The notes under the pieces were generated by a model, which ran no database searches, was not told the origin of the DNA, and was given only the letters and a program-made list of their open reading frames with translations. Shown in pieces: positions 57,091 to 64,000 of a DNA stretch of 64,000 bases. The position numbers were made by a program, and so were the translations under genes. Numbering within the stretch: the first letter of the stretch is position 1; each line of letters opens with the position of its first letter. Origin of the DNA: Cymbidium sinense (Eukaryota > Streptophyta > Magnoliopsida > Asparagales > Orchidaceae); the NCBI GenBank assembly GCA_021442155.1, contig CM038221.1:45331648-45395647 (forward strand), read 5' to 3'.

Positions 57091-59330
57091 AAGGGCTCCC
57101 AATAGGGTGGTGTGACAATACAAGCATATGGTGTTGACCAAGATGATCAACAACATTCAATGATTGAAAGTACTATGATCTACCCTAAACCCGAGGTGTA
57201 GAAGGAATCAAGATCTTAGTGTAATGCAACTCTACTTATGTCACAAGAGAGTGAGGAGGAATCCACCAGGATTGAGTATGTGAGCCTTCCACTGGGGAAA
57301 AGGTTCAAATTATCCTGGGATAAGAGGTTGTGAAATCGGATTAGAATTTGGAATCCATTGGGATAAAAGTGTGAACCTTCCACTAGGGGAGTAGTTCGGT
57401 TGATTGAATTGAACTAATTAGATTTGCATCTCAAGGAGAGAATCGATTTGATTGTTTAATTTGACTAGGTTGGTTGGTTTTGTTTAAATTTTAAATTTTG
57501 AATTTTGAGATGGACTGTGACCCAGATGACAGACCGGTAGGGGTTGCCTTGGCCCACCAAACTACCAAAGCACTAGAAGAAAAGACTACATCCAAAAAAA
57601 AGTGGGACCATAAATAAGTGACTTATAAGATACAACCCAACCAACTAGGTCAATTACCAGTGACTTCGGGACTTAAATCTCAAAGATAGTCAAAATTAAT
57701 TTCATTTTAATTATATTTGATGGATCTGCATGGACAAGTGAGTAGGGGCCATGTCGCCCCTTTACTCGAATCCAGGGGTAGTTTCCACAAGGGGAGAACT
57801 ATCCAACCAAAGGGGTGCCTTTATTACGCCAATTCGGGAAGAAAGCATGGGACTCACATCTTTGAACAAAAAGACCACTAGAGACGATTAGCAAGGTAAC
57901 ATGTCAACCCACCTAGAGCTACCTGCATGCTCATGCTAGAAAGAATGCATAGTAGACTTACATCTTCTAGAGTAAAATGACCATGGGCAACCTGTTGTGG
58001 AAAAATAGATTGAACGACCTAAGGGTGACTACCGAGAGTGAATGGGACTTATCTCAACTCAAGTGTAGTCAATTCTATAGGAGTTTTGTTGATACCCCTA
58101 AAGATAGATGCTTGAGGGGCTTGAATTCTAATCCACAAGTAAAATAAATTTGTTTGTTTTTATTTATCATGGACCATGTTGGTTTGAGGGATCACACTAA
58201 GAAGGAGCCTAGACCTATCTCTAGATTTACCGGGTCCAAGAATATGCATCATCGAACAAATTCTCAACCACAGTGGGTGGCTACTAAGAAAGGGGAATGT
58301 CCAATCCAAGAGTAGCAAGGTCTAAATGGGGTCGCAAAGATGTGATCCAAGTAGAGTGCCTGTGGGAGGCCACTAAGGGCTTTATCCGATCCATGAAGAA
58401 GATAATGTAGGTGTATTGGTGGCCAACTCAAGGAGAAAGCAGGACTCATATCTGCCAAGAGTGGTGTATCCACCGTGAGTCACATTAACATAAGAACATC
58501 AACCAACCTAAGTGTTGCGCTTGAATAATTACCTAGGAAGAAAGCATCGGACTCACATCCTTCTAACGACCGGATAGTCGTCTTCTCGACATGTGCATAA
58601 CCTAGGGGCACTACCGAGAATGCCACTAGGACTTATATCAACAAAAGTAGTCAAGAGGAAAGGAACCACTTGGGGCTTATCCTAAACCTCAAATATACTC
58701 AACTAGAAGGCATGATGGCTAGTTCAAGAAGAAAGCGTGTAGGCTTACATCCTCATAAACAAAGTAAACATGAGATAGCTTACTGGCTGTGCAATGAGGC
58801 CTACTAAACTAACAAGATGCTCATTGGTTTGTAATGGTCAAGTCAAGAAAGCGCGGGGACTCACCGCCGCTAAGTGATCAATGATAAACGCAAGGTAAAT
58901 GTCACCACCTAGAGCAGCCTAATGAGTGAGTGTCATGGGGCTTGCTCACATCAAAATAGCTGAGATAAAGATATGTGTTGTGTGTTAAAGGAGGACAAGA
59001 TGTCACTGGGTTCTCTTACACCTATCTAAAACACTTAAGAGTTGATGAAATGGTGCCATGAATGGCTGATCCCACCAAGAAAGGATGCCAGGGTTCTCTT
59101 ACACCTAACTTAGCATTAGTCAAAATAGATGCCTCTTGGGTTCTCTTACACCTACTAGTAGAGGGAATCATTAATTTGTGTTCATGTTGTGAAAGAAGGA
59201 TAGATGCCTTGGGTTCTCTTACACCTACCTAAACACGCCATGGATTTGCAAACAAGCAAATAAATGAATGAAGAGAATATTTTGATGAATTGGAATGGAA
59301 TTTTGAAGATAATTATTTTCAAACATGATT
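57091..59330 (-). repeat. E3 3' non-coding region with repeats
   Basis: Homologue of 31657-34178. Near pol, four units of roughly 50-110 bp repeat GATGCC..GGGTTCTCTTACACC (58990, 59088, 59130, 59203). Elsewhere GAAGAAAGCATGGGACTCACATC-type and AATGCCACTAGGACTTA-type words recur. No coding sequence supported. Confidence 0.75.
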
Positions 59331-60150
59331 TTATGGATAGTATTTCTTCAAATAGAGCCCATTGATTGGAAGCGTGTTCCCTTATAATTAATAAGTTGAT
59401 AAGATCCTCCTTAGGGCCTTCTATGACAAAAGGGCCTTCCCAAGTGGGTTCAAACTCCCATCTTTGACAAAACAATCCTTAGAACTAAAACAAGCTCCCT
59501 CTTGAAAAGCTCCTTTGTGAGCTTGAATCATCTTGGCTTTATACAACTCGAGGTTCTGCATGCCCATAGCATCTCTCCTCCAAACCTTTGAGCTCTTCTA
59601 ACCACAACCATTCTCAGAGTGATTTTACCCACTATCCTTAGTGATGGGAGCTAAACTCTAATGGTAGAACTTGACCCATACACCTGGGGAATTGGAGTGA
59701 TGTGCTGTGCAGATGCCCACAAGGCTTCAACTAGCTCATGCCACCGCTTTGTGTCGCCAGTGTCTTTAGTATCTGGATGAGAGTTTTATTGAATGCTTCA
59801 CTAGGCCATTCACCCAAGATAGTAGATAGTGAGATATCTCCACCCATATATGGTTCCAGAAAAGCCTGTGGATTTGATGCTTTTAAAAATACAAAGATTA
59901 CCTGATATATCGATACCCAAGGAAAAATATACTCTATGAGAAGCTGGTGGGATTACATTGGCTATTGATGGATCTTGAAGACTAGTTGTAATTGGTGGTA
60001 CAAGAGTATCTAGTATTTTGATCTTTTTCATCTGACAGATTTCCATACTCAATCTGGCCATCTTATCTTCATTTTTCTAAACAATAATATTTGATCAAAA
60101 AAAAGATTTGATCAAGGTGCCATCCATGAGAGCATAGAGAGAGCTCGCTT
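59331..60150 (-). pseudogene. E3 integrase, catalytic core replaced by filler
   Basis: The C-terminus is well kept: RWEFEPTWEGPFVIEG (near 59415-59475) and GLYLKKYYP-stop ending at 59331. A stretch homologous to the second-Asp segment ends near 59895. About 110 bp up to 60010 then match no other copy, while the sequence of the first-Asp core (WGTDI..) present in E1 and E2 is absent. HHCC-side sequence resumes with GTATTTTGATC near 60012. An integrase without this core cannot be active. Confidence 0.75.
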
Positions 60151-60169
60151 CATCTGATGGGTGATTTCT

Positions 60170-60800
60170 CGAGGTAGTTTTTCTCTAGTCAAGTAATCTA
60201 TGAATGGTTGCCTCCAATCCAGCTCCTCATCTTTCTTGGCAACAACAACCTCCCCTTTCAAGAGAATAGCTCTTGATGAGTTCTTCATCAATAAAGGATA
60301 AGACTTGTCTATTTTGGACCTTTATTAGAATGGACTCATCCTCCAAGCATGCCAACTCCTTTGCGAGTTTGGCCAAAGCATCTGCTACTGCATTCTCTCT
60401 CTGAGGAATCTTGTAGATGGTGACCTTAGGGATTTGGGCCAACAGCTTCATGGTGTACTCATGGTAGTGATGAAGCTTAGGTTTTAGAACCTTATAGGAC
60501 CAGCAATCTGGTTGATGACTAGTTGAGAATCCCCATAGATGTTGATGCTTTTGACACACACTGTAATAGCTAACTCTAGACCAGCAATCAAAGCCTCATA
60601 CTCAGCTTCATTATTGGTGCATGGATTGAGAGATATGAGAATCTCATCACATCACGGTCCTAGAGTTAAGATGATTCTACCGCCTTTCCGGAAGAGTAGA
60701 TCGTGGTTCTTCTCTTTTGAAAGGAAGTCACCCATCAAAATACATCTCCCAATGGTGATTGTCAACCTCCCTAAGTTCAAGATTTGTTCATCGGAGATCA
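60170..60800 (-). pseudogene. E3 archaeal-type RNase H (best preserved C-half)
   Basis: 60227-60559 is open for 110 codons: SYKVLKPKLHHYHEYTMKLL, then IPKVTIYKIPQRENAVADAL and AKLAKELACLEDES, then VQNRQ. This is the C-terminal half of the second RNase H plus linker, complete here and truncated in E1. The N-terminal DGA and TNNEAEYEALIAGL parts lie at 60590-60750 in other frames. Confidence 0.85.
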
Positions 60801-60859
60801 TCACCGAGAGTCGCAGGAAGTGGGTGTGCTAGAAATGCTGCTTTTCCTTTCACCATGGA

Positions 60860-61230
60860 GGGTAGAATGTAATGTTGAACTGAGAAGAATCATGGACCAA
60901 CGTGCCAATCATCTGATAGCATTGTCATCATGAGATATTAGTGGATTGATTCTTGAAATCAAGTTTACCTATGAGAGAGCATGTAATGCTTTTGGGATGA
61001 GAAGATGAGAGCAATGTTTCTCAATAGGGTAGTTTGCTTCAATAGGATCGACATATGAGGTAGTAGAGAGCGTTCTCCTTCCCTTCGTCATTGGTTTGAG
61101 CCAACAAAGTGCCAAGAGAGTCATCCAATGTAGTAGTGTAAAGGATAAGTGGCTTGCCCGGGATAGAGTTGCTAGAACTGGTGGCTTCACTAAATATTGT
61201 TTAATGTCTACAAAAGCATGTTAGTACTTG
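60860..61230 (-). pseudogene. E3 RNase H domain (degenerate)
   Basis: MKPPVLAT begins at 61190, then a frameshift. IEKHC and LIF..KA pieces continue to 60969. Co-linear with E1 6225-6600. Confidence 0.75.
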
Positions 61231-62180
61231 TCATCCCACTTGAACTTAGCATCCTTTTTGATAAGTGCTGAAAATGGCTTGCATCTCCGATAGATTGGAG
61301 ATAAAGTGCCTTAGATAAGTCAACTATCCTTGGAACAATCTGAGTTGAGTTAGACTTTTAGGGGTGTCATTTAGAAGATAGCTTAGATCTTTTTTGGGTC
61401 TATCTCTATTCCCTGGTATCGGACAACAAACCCAAGGAACTTCCTTGAGGCTACTCCGAATGCATACTTTAGGGGGTTCATTTTGAGATTTAATTATCTT
61501 AACCGTTTGAAAAGTACTCTCAAGTCAAAGAGTTGATCTCCCTTTTCTTTACTTTTGATAATTAGATCATCGACATAGTATTCTAATTGATGATTAATGA
61601 GTTCATCAAAAATCTGAGTCATGGCCCGCTGGTAAGTAGCACTAGCATTTTTAAGGCCGAAGAGCATGACCTTATAACAATATATTCTGATCGGGGATCA
61701 AAAAGCAGTATTCCTCTCATCCTCTGGGGCCATCTTAATTTGGTTGTAGCCAGATGACCCATCCATGAAGGAGAATATTTCATGAGACAAGGCAATGTCA
61801 ATCATTAACTCTGGCATAGGAAGTAAAAAATTCATCCTTAGGACATGCCTTATTTAAATCCTTGAAATCAATGCATATGCAAATTTGGTCATTCTTCTTC
61901 TTAAGTGGGACGACACTGGCTAACTAGGCAGGGTATTTTTCTTCCATGATAAACCTAGCTTCGATCAATTTCTTGATTTCAGAAATGACCTATTGTTCTA
62001 TTTCTAATTGTATGCATCTAGGAACTTGCTTAATTGGGTTAGCATTAAGGTCTATTACTAGTTTTTGGACTACTACGTCGAGATAACCGCATCTCTTCAT
62101 AGCTCCATGCAAAGTAGTCCTTAAACTCAATAAATGCCTAACTAAGTCATTGTTTCTTCTTCATTCAAGAGAACTAATGT
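61231..62180 (-). pseudogene. E3 reverse transcriptase domain, YVDD kept
   Basis: The sense strand gives LEYYVDDLI at 61560-61584 (YVDD codons 61566-61577). Upstream, MDGSSGYNQIKMAPEDERN-type sequence at 61690-61790 is split by a frameshift, and the KKLIDAS.I.EEKYP and RKKNDQICI regions are visible at 61870-62000. Shorter open frames than E1, but the active-site region is intact. Confidence 0.8.
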
Positions 62181-62880
62181 ATGGATCTTCTTCTATCTTG
62201 AGGTTGATTTCTTTGAGCTTGTCGATGGTTGAATTGATTTCTTCTTCAAATTTTGGAGGTGCATCTTTGATTTGAAGATTATGATCATCTAAAGTTTCTA
62301 AACACACCTCATAAGAGTTAGTGTGGTTTGAGAAGATCCTATCAACTCTAGATGATTGGTGAACTAAGCAAGAATCATCATCGCAGACTATACCAAAATC
62401 CTAGTCCTGGTCTTGATTGTGCATCCCTGCTTTTATTGTCTCATAGCTTCTCAAAATACTCTGACTTGTGCCTGGACCATGTGTAAGGAATCAAACATTT
62501 CTTTGCAAGATTATGAACATAATGTGAGTACCAATCAAAAGGCAATTCTATTAAATCTTTATATGAATCATTCTCAAGTTCTACATCTACTTCTTGACTT
62601 GAGGATGATGATCCCAATAGAATCTCTTTGGCTTTGACATCCATGGAAGATCTAGGGCTTCCTTAACTACCAAACCTCAACTTTTGAGAAGAAAGTAGAG
62701 CTAAGTTCCAACCCGATTCAAAATATATTTATGCTTTGCTTGGAGGCTGGTCTTCATCACCATTTGCTCGAGTCACCTCCAATGAGACCCACTGAGAGGG
62801 TTGGTGTGCTAATCACATGAGACTCATCCTCCGAGCTGATTCTAAGTCTATGTGAATAGCAGAGTACTCGTGAACTGAAT
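62181..62880 (-). pseudogene. E3 RT-upstream linker
   Basis: 62441-62644 is open: KEILLGSSSSSQEVDVELE, then SYKDLIELPFDWYSHYVHNL. Orthologous to E1 7802-8035. Confidence 0.7.
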
Positions 62881-63130
62881 AGCCCCTGTTGGCCGCCAAC
62901 CGGGGTCTTCCACCTCTAGAACTACCCTATATCTACCTCTTCCCTCTACTGTGGAGGTCAGTCATCCTACCCATATGTCCAGTATGTGGAATGAATGGGG
63001 TGGAATATAACAACTCTACCTCTCTTCCTCTGTCCCTTTCTTATTTGTACTTTCTTTTTCTTTTCTTTTCTTTTCTTCTTTTTTTCTTTTCTTTTTCTTT
63101 TTCTTTTCTTTTCTTTGTATTTGAATTTGG
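62881..63130 (-). pseudogene. E3 Lys/Glu-rich linker, protease to RT
   Basis: 62967-63182 encodes MNLAKFKYKEKKRKRKRKEK, then KKKRKEKKKK and ends HPIHSTYWTYG. The plus strand is a TTTTC/TTTCT run (63050-63115). Longest version of this stretch in the window. Confidence 0.65.
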
Positions 63131-63660
63131 CCAAGTTCATGAGAATAGATATTTTGATTTTGAAAGATAGTATCATCCTCATATATCTTGACCTCTAACT
63201 AGAATGGCTTTTCATCTCCTTTGACAAGATTCAATTCCATCTTTCAAAACTTGATGCACTATGAAGAGAGGATGGAACCATCTTGTTCTAGTGTATCCAA
63301 GGCCTGAGCAAAGTAGTGAATGTATTTGAATCAATTATATAACTTTTTCTTCAATCTATTTCAAAGGTAACACTATGGAGCCTAAAGCCCTCTCACCCCT
63401 ATCATTGAATCCTCTCAACATCATCCCATCTCCTTGAGTTCAAAGATGTCAATCCTCAACAAGGGTTTTAGCTCATAATGTTCACTATGCTGATCAACCA
63501 ACACCCTAGAAAGTTTGAAACCCATATCCTGATGTAGGGGATGGTTGTGTTCCATATCCCTAAGAAGGTCTTCATTGAATGTGACTCCCTTTCTCTTGAA
63601 TAATGTGCCTCTCAATAGGGTCAAAGCTAAGCATATTTTGGATCAAGAAGCTTGATTAAT
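63131..63660 (-). pseudogene. E3 protease domain (degenerate)
   Basis: 63421-63624 reads VTFNEDLLRDMEHNHPLHQD, then SRVLVDQHSEHYELK. RVLVD is the normal approach to the retropepsin active site, but the following G-S is disturbed. It retains the ~230 bp (63290-63500) deleted from E1. Confidence 0.7.
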
Positions 63661-64000
63661 GATTCCTCATCTCTTTGGATAAGACAAGGGCATCATATAT
63701 GCTTAATTTAGTGGCAACTTTCTTGGGTGAAAGACATAATCAACTCATCCTCCAAAGCATATCCATGGGTGGAGCATCCATGAGGGGCTTGATCAAGAAC
63801 CAATGACTTGCTTCCTTATCTTGAGGTGCTTCTAAGAGGTAGAACCCACTTAAGGGTTAACTTCTGATCTCTTGTGGTGGGTTAGTGGAAGATTCTACCA
63901 GCTCGTCGGGCATACCTATAGCTTCTCCTATAAGACCCTCAAAATCAGATGATTCCAAGTCCATCTCAAAAGGTGAACCTGTATTATTCCAAAAGGAAAG
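63661..64000 (-). pseudogene. E3 gag-protease spacer, cut by window edge
   Basis: Homologous to E1 8930-9290 and E2 38570-38880. gag itself lies outside the window. Confidence 0.6.

Larger units (their letters stand above)
23327..64000 (-). mobile_element. E3: Tat/Ogre-like element, interrupted by E2 and cut by window edge
   Basis: Components are a 3' LTR in two parts (23327-24063 and 50907-57090), a 3' non-coding region (57091-59330), and polyprotein from the integrase end (59331) to the gag-protease spacer at the window edge. E2 fills 24064-50906. Its left terminus, TGTGGTG at 23327, abuts the E5 pol fragment; AAGGT at 23322-23326 would be the left target duplication. The 5' half and 5' LTR must lie beyond 64000. 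Confidence 0.8.

Noticed and set aside
62889..63198. Hydrophobic plus-strand frames near the right end
   Set aside because: They are the antisense of the Lys/Glu-rich polyprotein linker on the minus strand.

Overview
The window looks like heterochromatic DNA from a seed plant, most likely an angiosperm with a large repeat-rich genome. It is AT-rich. I found no intact host gene, tRNA, rRNA or CRISPR array. Essentially all of it can be assigned to one family of very large, decayed Ty3/gypsy LTR retrotransposons. The polyprotein order is gag - protease - RT - RNase H - second (archaeal-type) RNase H - integrase, with 6.4-7.6 kb LTRs and long non-coding regions on both sides of the coding region. 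This matches the Tat/Ogre lineage. The species cannot be named from the sequence.

Layout, with my own labels. E4: one LTR in the opposite (+) orientation, 1-4491 and 22297-22557. E1: a minus-strand element, 4492-22291, inserted into the E4 LTR and flanked by a decayed 5-bp target duplication (GGAAC/GAAAT). Its 3' LTR is deleted down to about 75 bp, followed by integrase to gag (4567-12660), a hairpin array (12770-14830), a primer-binding site (14998-15015) and a full 5' LTR (15024-22291). E5: a 769-bp pol scrap, 22558-23326, lying between E4 and E3. E3: a minus-strand element whose 3' LTR starts at 23327 and is split by E2; it resumes at 50907-57090, then 3' non-coding repeats and pol run to the right window edge. 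E2: a nearly complete minus-strand element of about 26.8 kb, 24064-50906, inserted in the E3 LTR. It has a 3' LTR 24064-31656, 3' non-coding repeats 31657-34178, pol-gag 34179-41870, a hairpin array 41990-44200, a PBS 44432-44447 and a 5' LTR 44463-50906.

Every polyprotein copy is broken by stops, frameshifts and short deletions, so coding calls are given as pseudogenes by domain. RT keeps YVDD in E2 and E3 but not in E1. No single copy looks able to move by itself.

The most unusual content is non-coding. (1) Between PBS and gag there are about two dozen hairpins, one every 70-90 bp. They share the loop AAATTTGGGTATG, but stem sequences differ from unit to unit while the two arms stay complementary. 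(2) Each LTR has a dense cluster of TTGAC(C/T) motifs, the WRKY W-box core, in both orientations. (3) The LTRs carry further conserved hairpins, a GC-rich segment with ACGTGGC, and a long-range inverted repeat. (4) The 3' non-coding region repeats a motif resembling the family's primer-binding site.
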